Assembly (NCBI RefSeq): GCF_937958535.1
Contig: NZ_CALGNQ010000123.1
Coordinates: 1-35,919, forward strand
DNA: 35,919 nucleotides
Direction of reading: 5' to 3'
Source: an uncultured Georgenia sp.
GTDB taxonomy: Bacteria; Actinomycetota; Actinomycetes; Actinomycetales; Actinomycetaceae
The position numbers and the translations under genes are program-made. Below, piece after piece: positions 25,955 through 33,936 of the stretch. Within the stretch, counting starts at the first letter, position 1. Each line of letters starts with the position of its first letter. Below the pieces are notes generated by a model. That model did no database searches. It had not been told where the DNA came from and was given only the letters and a program-made list of their open reading frames with translations.

Positions 25955-25960
25955 ACACTA
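25955..25960 (-). promoter_or_regulatory. -10 element of the infC operon promoter
   Basis: On the minus strand TAGTGT fits TANNNT. It would start transcription near 25948 and give a leader of about 217 nt before the infC ATC codon. The -35 region is weak. It lies within 7 bp of the divergent gene's ATG, so the two promoters must overlap. Confidence 0.4.
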
Positions 25961-25966
25961 CCACGT

Positions 25967-26668
25967 ATGAGCAGCCGGACGCAGGGGGATCGGGGGACCA
26001 CCGAGGTCCCCGTCCCGAGCGTGCCCGCGGAGTTCCCGCCGGATCTGGCGGCGACCGGGCCGGTGCGTGCGCAAGATCACCGGCGCCGGGCCCGCTGGCC
26101 CGTCGTCCTGCTCACCATAGCCCTCCTCCTGTCGCTCGCCGCCTCCGGCTACCTCCTCGCCGTGGCGCGCGCCTGGCAGGAGCGGGCCGACTCGCTCGAG
26201 GGCACCGGGTACGAGCTGGGTGAGGAGCTCGCCCGCACCCGCGCCGACCTGGAGGAGTCGCGCAGCACCCTGGCCCTCGTGGAGAGCCAGCTCGACGGCG
26301 CCCAGGAGCAGATCCACGAGCTTGCCGACGCCGTCGCCCAGACCGGGGACGACCGGGAGGTCCAACGGCAGGTCGCCGAGTACCAGGCGCAGGTGCTGCT
26401 CGCGGCCAGTGCCGTGACCGCGTCGATGGACGAGTGCATCGCCAGCCAGGAGACGCTCATCACGCATCTCGAGGAGGCCGCCCGGCCCCGGCCCACGCCG
26501 AGCGCCACGCCCGGAGGCAGCCCCACCCCCGACCCCGACGCCACCGCGGAGCCGGAACCGACCGAGCCGGCGGTCGACCTGGCGCAGCTGCGCAGCGAGG
26601 CGGCCCAGCTGTGCGCGATCGCGGCGGACGCGAACCGGAGCCTGCAGGAGAGGCTGGGCGACGGGTGA
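25967..26668 (+). CDS. Membrane-anchored coiled-coil protein of unknown function
   Basis: A 233-aa protein. A cytoplasmic N-terminus of about 43 residues (Pro/Arg-rich) leads to one membrane segment at about 45-66. A heptad-like helix follows at about 70-145, then a Pro/Thr-rich linker (172-200) and a short C-terminal helix. Two cysteines, Cys157 and Cys216, flank the linker and might form a disulfide outside the membrane. No enzyme motif is visible. The ATG at 25967 has no clear ribosome-binding site. Its stop overlaps the next gene, a secreted protease, by 4 nt, so the two are probably made together. Confidence 0.82.
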   Translation: MSSRTQGDRGTTEVPVPSVPAEFPPDLAATGPVRAQDHRRRARWPVVLLTIALLLSLAASGYLLAVARAWQERADSLEGTGYELGEELARTRADLEESRSTLALVESQLDGAQEQIHELADAVAQTGDDREVQRQVAEYQAQVLLAASAVTASMDECIASQETLITHLEEAARPRPTPSATPGGSPTPDPDATAEPEPTEPAVDLAQLRSEAAQLCAIAADANRSLQERLGDG

Positions 26669-27456
26669 GCGCCGCCCGCCGCACGGTGACCGGGCTGGCG
26701 GCACTGGCGTTGCTCGCCGGCTGCGGTGCGGTGCCGTCGATGCCCGACGAGCTGCCCTCGGACTTCGTGCCCGAGGTCGAGACCCCGCACGTCGCCGACC
26801 CCGGTGCCCTGTCCCCCGACGGCGTCGACGCGGCCGAGCGGATGGCCGTGCGGATCCGCAACGTGGGCTGCGCGACGCTGGCCACCGGCTCGGGGTTCGC
26901 GCTCGACGAACGCACCGTCATCACCAACCGGCACGTCGTCGCCGACGCCGACCGGCTCCAGGTGACCACCTACGACGGCCGGGAGATCGACGCCGTCTCC
27001 GCCGGTGTCACCGACGTCGCCGACCTCGCCCTGCTCCGCACCGCCGAGCCGCTCCCGACCGTGCCCGGCCTGGCGGAGATCGACGCCGCCGTCGGTGAGG
27101 AGGTGACCGTCGTCGGCTACCCGCGCGGCGGACAGCTCACCACCGCGTCCGGCAAGGTGCTGGGCTACGAGCTGGACACGCTGGGCTCGGACCTCGGGCT
27201 GGTCGGCCGGACCAACGCCGAGGTCGACCACGGCTCCTCGGGCAGCGCGGTGCTCAACAGCGAGGGCGCCGTCGTCGGTGTCGTCTACGCGATGGACGCG
27301 TGGGGCAACGGCTACATGGTGCCGGTGAGCACCCTGCACGACCTCCTCGACGAGGACGCCTTCGAGCCGATCACCTCGTGCCGGGACACCGAGCCGACAG
27401 CACCCGGCGAGCCCACCGCGCCCGGCAGCTCCGACGCACCCACCGAGGGCGACTGA
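26665..27456 (+). CDS. Trypsin-like serine protease, lipoprotein
   Basis: A 263-aa secreted S1-type protease. The signal peptide ends in the lipobox LAGC with Cys20 as the lipidation site. The catalytic triad is His90 (ITNRHVVAD), Asp120 (VADLALL) and Ser192 (HGSSGSAV). Cys69 and Cys239 may pair. There is no PDZ domain, and a Thr/Pro/Ser-rich tail (240-263) ends the protein. It starts at GTG 26665, overlapping the coiled-coil gene as GTGA. It is anchored to the outer face of the membrane, beside the coiled-coil partner. The target is unknown. Confidence 0.9.
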   Translation: MSAARRTVTGLAALALLAGCGAVPSMPDELPSDFVPEVETPHVADPGALSPDGVDAAERMAVRIRNVGCATLATGSGFALDERTVITNRHVVADADRLQVTTYDGREIDAVSAGVTDVADLALLRTAEPLPTVPGLAEIDAAVGEEVTVVGYPRGGQLTTASGKVLGYELDTLGSDLGLVGRTNAEVDHGSSGSAVLNSEGAVVGVVYAMDAWGNGYMVPVSTLHDLLDEDAFEPITSCRDTEPTAPGEPTAPGSSDAPTEGD

Positions 27457-27513
27457 GCCGGAGCAGCCGGCGGTCTTCCGGCCTCGGCCGGGGCCGCTGC
27501 CGCCGGGCGCGGG

Positions 27514-28326
27514 TCAGCCCGCCACGGCCACCGGGTAGAGCTCGAGGGAGTCGACCCGGTCGGCGAGCACCGGGTCCCCGGCGAGCGCCTCCTGGGCCCG
27601 GGCGACCACCCGGGTGACCTGCTCCCGGTCGAGGTTGTCGGCGACGGCGAGCACCGCACGCAGCTCGCTGCGGCTCCCCCGCTCCAGCCGCACGCCGAGC
27701 AGCTCGGTGATACCGCGCAGCGCGGCGGCGGCCACGGCGGGCAGCTCGGGGTCCACCCACGAGGGCACCCACTCGCGCCGCTCCACGACCGCCCACACGG
27801 CCGGCCGGCCGAGCAGCACGGTGGTCGGTCCGGCGGGGTCGAGGACGACGAGGGAGTCGGCGTCGGAGACGGCGGCGAGGGCCGCCCGAGCCCCCTCGAC
27901 GGGGACCGGCCGCGCATCGGCCTTCCAGGCGACGAGGTTGTCCACCGAGCTGAAGACCGGCAGGGCCGCCCGTCCGTCCGGGGTGCGCACCGAGACCATG
28001 GCCGCCGAGGCGCACGCGTCGCCCTGGGGGTCGTCGCTGCCGTGCTTGGTGTGGCCGGCGACCCCGCCGTCCGCGTCCCGGCCGGGGTGCTCGTGGGCCA
28101 CGACGGGGACGAGCACCCGCTCCTCGCGCAGCGCGTCGGTCACCGCACGCATCCGCTCCGTCTCGTCGTCCAGCGCCAGCGCGGCCGCCAGTCGCGGCGG
28201 GGCGCTGCCGTCGTCACCGGAGAACGGGTTGGGCCGCAGCACGCGGCCCGCCCATGGCTGACCGGCGGAGTCGGTGACCCCGCCGGGTGTGCCCCGCGGC
28301 ATCATCTCGGGCGGCAGCGGGCTCAC
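27514..28326 (-). CDS. SseB family protein
   Basis: A 270-aa cytoplasmic protein with an SseB N-terminal-type domain (about 35-165: RVLVPVVAHEH, AALPVFSSVDNLVAW, SLVVLDPAGPTTVLLGRPAVWAV) and a C-terminal half (about 175-270) resembling the SseB C-terminal domain. SseB was named for enhanced serine sensitivity; its biochemical role is not established. It starts at GTG 28326, overlapping the priA stop by 4 nt. Genes of this family are commonly found after priA in actinobacterial his clusters. It converges on the protease gene. Confidence 0.82.
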   Translation of the reverse strand: MSPLPPEMMPRGTPGGVTDSAGQPWAGRVLRPNPFSGDDGSAPPRLAAALALDDETERMRAVTDALREERVLVPVVAHEHPGRDADGGVAGHTKHGSDDPQGDACASAAMVSVRTPDGRAALPVFSSVDNLVAWKADARPVPVEGARAALAAVSDADSLVVLDPAGPTTVLLGRPAVWAVVERREWVPSWVDPELPAVAAAALRGITELLGVRLERGSRSELRAVLAVADNLDREQVTRVVARAQEALAGDPVLADRVDSLELYPVAVAG

Positions 28327-29051
28327 GGGCGCCCCGCGACGTCCAGCGCCTCCGGGAGGGTGAAGGCGCCCGCGTAGAGCGCCTTGCCGACGATGGCGCC
28401 CTCGACGCCGATGCCCACCAGCGAGCGCAGCGCCGCGATGTCCTCCAGCGAGGACACCCCGCCGGAGGCGACGACCGGGGCGTCGGTGCGCTCGCACACC
28501 TGGCGCAGCAGGTCGAGGTTCGGGCCGCGCAGGGTGCCGTCCTTGGTGACGTCGGTGACGACGTAGCGGGCGCAGCCGTCGGCGTCCAGCCGGGCGAGCA
28601 CCTCCCACAGGTCCCCGCCCTCCCGGGTCCAGCCGCGGGCGGCCAGCGTCGTGCCGCGGACGTCGAGCCCGACGGCGATGCGGTCACCGTGCTCGGCGAT
28701 GACCCGGGCGGTCCACTCCGGGTCCTCCAGCGCGGCGGTGCCGAGGTTCACCCGCTTGGCGCCGGTGTCCAGCGCCCGGGCCAGGCTCTCGTCGTCGCGG
28801 ATGCCGCCGGACAGCTCGACGGCGACGTCGAGGTCGGCGACGATGTTCGCGAGCAGCTCGGCGTTCGAGCCGCGGCCGAAGGCGGCGTCGAGGTCGACGA
28901 GGTGGATCCACTCCGCGCCCTGCTCCACCCACGTGCGGGCGGCCTCGTGCGGGTCGCCGTAGGAGGTCTCCGAGCCGGCCTCGCCCTGGACGAGGCGGAC
29001 GGCCTGGCCGTCGACGACGTCGACGGCGGGAAGCAGCTCAAGGCGGGACAT
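28323..29051 (-). CDS. priA: Bifunctional HisA/TrpF isomerase (PriA)
   Basis: A 242-aa (beta-alpha)8 barrel that isomerises ProFAR in histidine synthesis and PRA in tryptophan synthesis. The catalytic acids Asp11 (PAVDVVDGQAVRL) and Asp171 (DVTKDGTL) are present, as is the PriA-specific loop RGWTREGGDLWEVL (139-152), whose Arg and Trp residues support dual activity in known PriA enzymes. AAGGAGA precedes ATG 29051. The spacing to hisH is 41 nt. Confidence 0.95.
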   Translation of the reverse strand: MSRLELLPAVDVVDGQAVRLVQGEAGSETSYGDPHEAARTWVEQGAEWIHLVDLDAAFGRGSNAELLANIVADLDVAVELSGGIRDDESLARALDTGAKRVNLGTAALEDPEWTARVIAEHGDRIAVGLDVRGTTLAARGWTREGGDLWEVLARLDADGCARYVVTDVTKDGTLRGPNLDLLRQVCERTDAPVVASGGVSSLEDIAALRSLVGIGVEGAIVGKALYAGAFTLPEALDVAGRP

Positions 29052-29092
29052 ACGTTGATCTCCTTGGTCGGTGCGCCCGCGCACGGGGCGCG

Positions 29093-29740
29093 TCAGCGCA
29101 GGGTGCTCAGCCAGTTGCGGAGCAGCTGGATTCCGGCATCGCCGGACTTCTCGGGGTGGAACTGGGTGGCGGACAGCGCGCCGTTCTCCACCGCCGCGAC
29201 GAACGGGGTGCCGTGCTCGGCCCAGGTCACCAGCGGCGGGTCGAGCGGGGAGTCGGCGTCGTAGGCGGCGGCCGGGTCCTGCTGGACGGCGTAGGAGTGG
29301 ACGAAGTAGAAGCGCTCGTCGGCCAGCCCGGCGAAGAGGGTGCTGCCCTCGGGGACCCGGACCGGGGACCAGCCCATGTGCGGGACGATCGGGGCGTCCA
29401 GGCGGTCGACGGTGCCGGGCCACTGGTCCAGGCCGGAGGCGTGCTCGCCGTGCTCGTTGCCGCTGGCGAACATCACCTGCATGCCCACGCAGATGCCCAG
29501 GACGGGACGTCCGCCGGCGAGGCGGCGCTCGATCATGCGGGGCCCGCCCACCTCGCGCAGCTGGCGCATGACGGCGGCGAAGGCGCCCACACCGGGGACG
29601 ACGAGGCCGTCGGCGTCCGCGACGAGCTCCGGGTCGGAGGTGAGCTCGACCTGTGCGCCGGCGTGCTCGAGGGCGCGGACGGCGGAGCGGACGTTGCCCG
29701 AGCCGTGGTCGAGGACGACGACGTTCGGCTGGCTGGTCAC
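29093..29740 (-). CDS. hisH: Imidazole glycerol phosphate synthase, glutaminase subunit
   Basis: A 215-aa class I glutamine amidotransferase that supplies ammonia to HisF. The triad is Cys84 (GICVGMQ), His195 and Glu197 (QFHPEKSG). PGVGAF (49-54) forms the oxyanion strand. It starts at GTG 29740 with a weak ribosome-binding site. Its partner hisF is not in this window. Confidence 0.97.
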   Translation of the reverse strand: MTSQPNVVVLDHGSGNVRSAVRALEHAGAQVELTSDPELVADADGLVVPGVGAFAAVMRQLREVGGPRMIERRLAGGRPVLGICVGMQVMFASGNEHGEHASGLDQWPGTVDRLDAPIVPHMGWSPVRVPEGSTLFAGLADERFYFVHSYAVQQDPAAAYDADSPLDPPLVTWAEHGTPFVAAVENGALSATQFHPEKSGDAGIQLLRNWLSTLR

Positions 29741-29792
29741 CGGGGAAGTCTACCCTCGCCGGCGGGCGTGCGGTGCGCCCGTGACCGGTGCC

Positions 29793-30320
29793 TCACGGCT
29801 GCCGGCGGCGCAGCCCCTTGGCGAACATGCGCGCCGCCTTCCACCGGGGCAGGTCGCCCGAGCGCTGGTGGCCGGGGACGTCGGTGACCCGCACCCGGCC
29901 CAGGACGATGTCCTCCACGACGTCGTCGGCGCCCGCGAGGACGAGGCCCACCGCGACCTGCTCCCCCTGCTCCCCGCCGGCGTAGCGCCAGGCGGTGAGC
30001 TGCCCGGACAGCCCCTGCTCGACCCCGGAGTCGGTGGTGAGCGAGGCGGTGATGAGCACGACGCCGGTCTTGGTCAGCCGCGACAGCGCCTTGGCGACCT
30101 CGTCGGCCTGCGGCGGGACCTGCTCGCCGGTGGCGGCGAGGAGCTCGCCGATGTCCCAGTCGCCGGCGGGCTCGGGCCGCTCCAGCTCGACCACCGCGAC
30201 GGCCCCGGACCTGGAGGGGACGACGTGGACGTCGACGTCGGACATCGCGCACAGCCCGGCGAGCGCGGGTGCGGAGGCCACCGGGGTGAGGACGACGGCT
30301 ACCGCGGGGACCTCGCTCAC
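29793..30320 (-). CDS. Conserved unknown protein in the histidine cluster
   Basis: A 175-aa protein I do not recognise. It begins with alternating hydrophobic strands (VPAVAVVLTPVA; DVDVHVVPSRSGAVAVVEL), then a region with ADEVAKALSRLTKTGVVLITASL that looks alpha/beta, and ends in a basic tail (KAARMFAKGLRRRQP). It has no signal peptide, no membrane segment and no metal or catalytic motif. It starts at GTG 30320, overlapping the hisB stop by 4 nt, so it is translationally coupled between hisB and hisH. Context suggests a role tied to histidine synthesis or its control. Confidence 0.8.
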   Translation of the reverse strand: MSEVPAVAVVLTPVASAPALAGLCAMSDVDVHVVPSRSGAVAVVELERPEPAGDWDIGELLAATGEQVPPQADEVAKALSRLTKTGVVLITASLTTDSGVEQGLSGQLTAWRYAGGEQGEQVAVGLVLAGADDVVEDIVLGRVRVTDVPGHQRSGDLPRWKAARMFAKGLRRRQP

Positions 30321-30928
30321 AGCGCACCCTTGGTGGACGGGATCCCCTCGACGCGGGGGTCGGGCTCGACGGCGACGCGCAGCGCCCGCGCGAGCGCCTT
30401 GAACTGCGCCTCGACGATGTGGTGGGGGTCGCGCCCGGTGATGAGCCGCACGTGCAGGGTGATCGCGGCGTGGTGGGCGATGGACTCGAAGACGTGCCGC
30501 GTCAGCGCCCCGGTGAAGTGCCCGCCGATGAGGTGGTACTCCTGGCCGGCCGGCTCCCCGCTGTGCACGAGGTAGGGGCGGCCGGACAGGTCGACGACCG
30601 CCTGGGCCAGCGTCTCGTCCATCGCCACGTAGGCGTCGCCGAAGCGGGTGATGCCCCGCTTGTCGCCCAGCGCCTGGCGCAGCGCCTGGCCCAGGGTGAT
30701 GGCGACGTCCTCGACGGTGTGGTGGACGTCGATGTGGATGTCACCGGTGGCCTGCACGGTGAGGTCGATGAGCGAGTGCTTGCCCAGCGCCGTGAGCATG
30801 TGGTCGTAGAAGGGGACGGTGGTCGAGATGTCCGTCCGGCCGGTCCCGTCCAGGTCGAGCTCGACGACGACGCTCGACTCCGACGTCGTCCGCTCCACGC
30901 GCGCCGTCCGCGCCTGCTGTGCACTCAC
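30317..30928 (-). CDS. hisB: Imidazoleglycerol-phosphate dehydratase
   Basis: A 203-aa monofunctional dehydratase, without the phosphatase domain of enterobacterial HisB. The two manganese-binding motifs HHTVE (69-73) and HHIVE (169-173) are intact, as are VPFYDHML (38-45) and the C-terminal PSTKG. It starts at GTG 30928, overlapping the hisC stop by 4 nt. Confidence 0.97.
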   Translation of the reverse strand: MSAQQARTARVERTTSESSVVVELDLDGTGRTDISTTVPFYDHMLTALGKHSLIDLTVQATGDIHIDVHHTVEDVAITLGQALRQALGDKRGITRFGDAYVAMDETLAQAVVDLSGRPYLVHSGEPAGQEYHLIGGHFTGALTRHVFESIAHHAAITLHVRLITGRDPHHIVEAQFKALARALRVAVEPDPRVEGIPSTKGAL

Positions 30929-32055
30929 TGCCCGAGCACCTCCTGTAGCGCCGCCCGGAAGGCGGCCATCTCCGCCGCGGTACCGATCGATACCCGCAGC
31001 CATCCTGGCGGACCGACGACCCGGATGAGAACACCCCGGTCGAGCAGCCCCTGCCACACCTGCTCCCGGTCCTCGAACGGACCGAAGAGGACGAAGTTCG
31101 CGTCGGAGTCGGCCACCGTGAAGCCCTGCTCGCGCAGCCAGTCGACGCACCGGTCGCGCTCGGCGCGCAGCTCGGCCACCTGGGCCATGAGCTCACCGCG
31201 GTGGCGCAGCGCGGCCCGGGCCACCGCCTGGGTGACGGCGGACAGGTGGTAGGGCAGGCGGACGACGCGGAGCACGTCGACGAGCTCCGGTGCGGCCGCG
31301 AGGTAGCCCACCCGTGCCCCGGCGAGCCCGAACGCCTTGGACATGGTGCGGGCCACCGCGAGGTGGGGGTGCCGGTCGAGGAGGCTCAGCGCGCTGGGGG
31401 TGCCGGCCCGCCGGAACTCCGCGTAGGCCTCGTCGACGACGACGACGGAGGCGGTCGGGGCACCGTCCGGGCCGTCGGGCCCGGTGGTCCGGGCGGCGGC
31501 GGCGATCGCCTCGACGGTGTCCAGCGGCAACGCGGTGCCGGTCGGGTTGTTCGGGCTGGCGAGGAGCACGACGGCGGGCCGGTGCTCGCGCAGCTGGGCG
31601 ACGGCGTGCTCGGGGTCGAGGGTGAAGTCCTCCTCGCGGCGTCCGGTGACCCAGCCGGTCATCGTGTCCCGGGCGTACTCGGGGTACATCGAGTACGTCG
31701 GCGCGAAGGACAGCGCGGTGCGGCCCGGGCCGCCGAAGGCCTGGAGCACGTGGAGCATGACCTCGTTGGAGCCGTTGGCCGCCCAGATGTTCTCCGCGCG
31801 CAGGCCGGTGGCGCCGGACTCGACGTGGAGGTACTCGGCGAGGTCGGTGCGCAGCCGGCGGAACTCGCGGTCCGGGTAGCGGTTGAGCCCGCGGGCGGCC
31901 TCGGCGACGGCGTCGGCGATGTCGCGGACGACCTGCTCCGAGGGTGGGTGCGGGTTCTCGTTGACATTGAGCAGCACGGGCACGTCGAGCTGAGGTGCGC
32001 CGTAGGGGGTGAGTCCGGCGAGGTCGGGCCGGACGGGAAGGGAGGTCACGGACAC
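30925..32055 (-). CDS. hisC: Histidinol-phosphate aminotransferase
   Basis: A 376-aa class I/II PLP aminotransferase. The PLP lysine is Lys240 in TMSKAFGLAG, with ASPNNPTG (166-173) and VVDEAYAEF (207-215). The substrate-binding NVNENPHPPS is at 30-39. Two GTG starts compete. GTG 32055 lies exactly 7 nt after a TAGACT -10 element (32063-32068), fitting a leaderless mRNA. GTG 32049 has an AGGA seven nt upstream and would remove two residues. I use the first. hisD, usually upstream, is absent; an iron importer ends there instead. Confidence 0.95.
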   Translation of the reverse strand: MSVTSLPVRPDLAGLTPYGAPQLDVPVLLNVNENPHPPSEQVVRDIADAVAEAARGLNRYPDREFRRLRTDLAEYLHVESGATGLRAENIWAANGSNEVMLHVLQAFGGPGRTALSFAPTYSMYPEYARDTMTGWVTGRREEDFTLDPEHAVAQLREHRPAVVLLASPNNPTGTALPLDTVEAIAAAARTTGPDGPDGAPTASVVVVDEAYAEFRRAGTPSALSLLDRHPHLAVARTMSKAFGLAGARVGYLAAAPELVDVLRVVRLPYHLSAVTQAVARAALRHRGELMAQVAELRAERDRCVDWLREQGFTVADSDANFVLFGPFEDREQVWQGLLDRGVLIRVVGPPGWLRVSIGTAAEMAAFRAALQEVLGQ

Positions 32056-32062
32056 GTCCTGC

Positions 32063-32068
32063 AGTCTA
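32063..32068 (-). promoter_or_regulatory. -10 element of the histidine cluster (leaderless hisC)
   Basis: TAGACT on the minus strand fits TANNNT and is followed by 7 nt and then GTG at 32055. The -35 region is poor (CGATCG at 17 bp). A 7-bp inverted repeat (CGTGGGC 32079-32085 with GCCCACG 32101-32107) lies between it and the upstream ABC gene and may act as a weak terminator. Confidence 0.45.
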
Positions 32069-32128
32069 CGGCGACCGGCGTGGGCCGATCGCCCGCGTCC
32101 GCCCACGCGCGCGCGCCACCCTCTCGCC

Positions 32129-32884
32129 TCAGAAGTAGACGGCGAGCGGGCCGTGCGGCCCGTCGATGACCTGGACCGGGGTGTCGAAGACGCGGGTGAG
32201 CACCGGCTCGGTCATGATCTCCTCGCACGGGCCGAACTCGGCGATCCGACCGTCCTTGACCGCGCAGATGTAGTCGGCGTACCGGCTGGCGAAGTTGATG
32301 TCGTGGAGGACGATGACGATCGTGCGGCCCAGCTCGGTGGCGGCGCGCCTGAGATGCTGCATCATCTGCACCGAGTGGCGCATGTCGAGGTTGTTCAGCG
32401 GCTCGTCGAGCAGGACGAACTCGGTGTCCTGGCACAGCACCATGGCCACGTAGGCGCGCTGGCGCTGGCCGCCGGAGAGCTCGTCGAGGTAGCGGTTCTC
32501 CAGGTCGGACAGCTCGAGGAAGTCGATGGCCTGGCTGATGAGCTCCTCGTCGACCTTGGTCAGCCGGCCCTTCGTGTAGGGGAAGCGGCCGAAGGCGACG
32601 AGCTGGCGTACGGTGAGGCGGGTGACGAAGTGGTTCTCCTGGCGCAGCACCGAGACGATCTTGGCCAGGTCCTTCGACGCGGTGGTCGTGACGTCGTAGC
32701 CGGCGATCTCGATGGTCCCGGAGTCGAGGCCGAGGAGCCGGCCGATCATCGTCAGGAGAGTGGACTTGCCCGCCCCGTTGGGGCCGATGAGCGCGGTGAT
32801 GCCCCCGGCGGGGATGCGCAGGTCGACCGGGCCGATGCAGACCTCGCTGCTGTAGTCCTTGCGCACGTCGGTCAGGGTGATCAC
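32129..32884 (-). CDS. Iron-siderophore ABC transporter, ATP-binding protein
   Basis: A 251-aa ATPase of the FecE/FepC/YclP type that powers siderophore import. Walker A GPNGAGKST is at 34-42, the signature LSGGQ at 136-140, Walker B LLLDEP-like FVLLDEP ends at 162, and the switch His follows in IVLHDIN. It starts at GTG 32884 with AGGGA about 7 nt upstream, overlapping the permease stop by 4 nt. It is the last gene of the importer operon. Confidence 0.94.
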   Translation of the reverse strand: MITLTDVRKDYSSEVCIGPVDLRIPAGGITALIGPNGAGKSTLLTMIGRLLGLDSGTIEIAGYDVTTTASKDLAKIVSVLRQENHFVTRLTVRQLVAFGRFPYTKGRLTKVDEELISQAIDFLELSDLENRYLDELSGGQRQRAYVAMVLCQDTEFVLLDEPLNNLDMRHSVQMMQHLRRAATELGRTIVIVLHDINFASRYADYICAVKDGRIAEFGPCEEIMTEPVLTRVFDTPVQVIDGPHGPLAVYF

Positions 32885-33936
32885 AGGCGTCCCTTTCTCA
32901 GGATGACGACGAGGAAGACGGAGCCGCCGACCAGCTCGATGATGATCGAGACCACGCCCTGGGCGTAGAAGACGTGGTTCATCACGAAGTAGGCACCGGC
33001 GAGGACGACGAAGCCGGTGAGGACGGCGACCGGGAAGACGTAACGGTGGTCGTGGGTGTCGGCGAGCTGGTAGGCCAGCGTCGCGACGAGGAACCCGAAG
33101 AAGGTCATCGGGCCCACCAGCGCCGTCGAGACGGCGACGAGCACGGCGACGAGGACGAGCACCTTGATGAGCTCGGCGCGGTGGTTGAGCCCCAGGCCGG
33201 TCGTCGCGTCCCGGCCCAGCGCCATGACGTTGAGCCGCTTGGCCCGGATCCACAGCAGCGTCCCCGCCACCAGGCACAGCGGCACGGCCAGCGGCAGGTC
33301 GCCGGCGTCGGCGTTGGAGACCGACCCGAAGAGCCGGGCGGTGAGGACGTCGAACTCGCTCGGGGTGAGCAGACGCTGCATGAACGTCGACACCGACCCG
33401 AGGCCGCCGCCGATGATGATGCCGATGAGCAGCATCACGTGGAGGTTGCCGTAGCGGCCCGACAGCAGCCAGCCGTAGAGCGCCACCGCCAGGCCCACCA
33501 TGAGCGCCACCTGCATGGCGAACTGGGGCAGGCCGGTGAGCGAGATGATCCCGGCGGCGCCGAGGAAGTACACCGCCGAGGTCTGGACCGCGATGTACAG
33601 CGACTCGAAGCCCATGATCGACGGCGTGATGATGCGGTTGTTCGTCACCGTCTGGAAGCTCACCGTGGCGATCGCCTGGCACAGGGCGACGATCGCCATG
33701 ACGACGACGTTCTTCACCCGCAGCTGGGCGATCCGCCAGAACCCGTCGCTCCCCACCGGCATCGGGTTGTCCCAGGCGATGAGCCCGGCGGCGAAGACCA
33801 GGGCGAGCACGCCCAGCCCGGTGAGCACGATCCAGTAGCGCCGGCGCACCTTGGCCGTCGGCAGCGGTCCGGACATCCGGATCGGGGCCGAGGAGCGGCG
33901 CGGATTGGGGCGCCAGACCGGCAGGACGTCAACCAC
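32881..33936 (-). CDS. Iron-siderophore ABC transporter, FecCD-type permease (second)
   Basis: A 351-aa integral membrane subunit with about nine to ten hydrophobic helices and a basic N-terminal cytoplasmic stretch of about 35 residues. The FecCD hallmarks are the ALGRDATTGLGLNH coupling helix and LVGPMTFFGFLVATLA. It resembles the YclO/CeuC group more than the classical FepD/G type, but I could not test this. I start at GTG 33936, overlapping the first permease by 8 nt; a methionine about 21 codons in is an alternative. Confidence 0.9.
   Translation of the reverse strand: MVDVLPVWRPNPRRSSAPIRMSGPLPTAKVRRRYWIVLTGLGVLALVFAAGLIAWDNPMPVGSDGFWRIAQLRVKNVVVMAIVALCQAIATVSFQTVTNNRIITPSIMGFESLYIAVQTSAVYFLGAAGIISLTGLPQFAMQVALMVGLAVALYGWLLSGRYGNLHVMLLIGIIIGGGLGSVSTFMQRLLTPSEFDVLTARLFGSVSNADAGDLPLAVPLCLVAGTLLWIRAKRLNVMALGRDATTGLGLNHRAELIKVLVLVAVLVAVSTALVGPMTFFGFLVATLAYQLADTHDHRYVFPVAVLTGFVVLAGAYFVMNHVFYAQGVVSIIIELVGGSVFLVVILRKGRL

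Noticed and set aside
27514..28608. A longer sseB-like protein starting inside priA
   Set aside because: The extra N-terminal residues are Arg/Gly-rich shadow of priA; GTG 28326 gives the usual coupled overlap.
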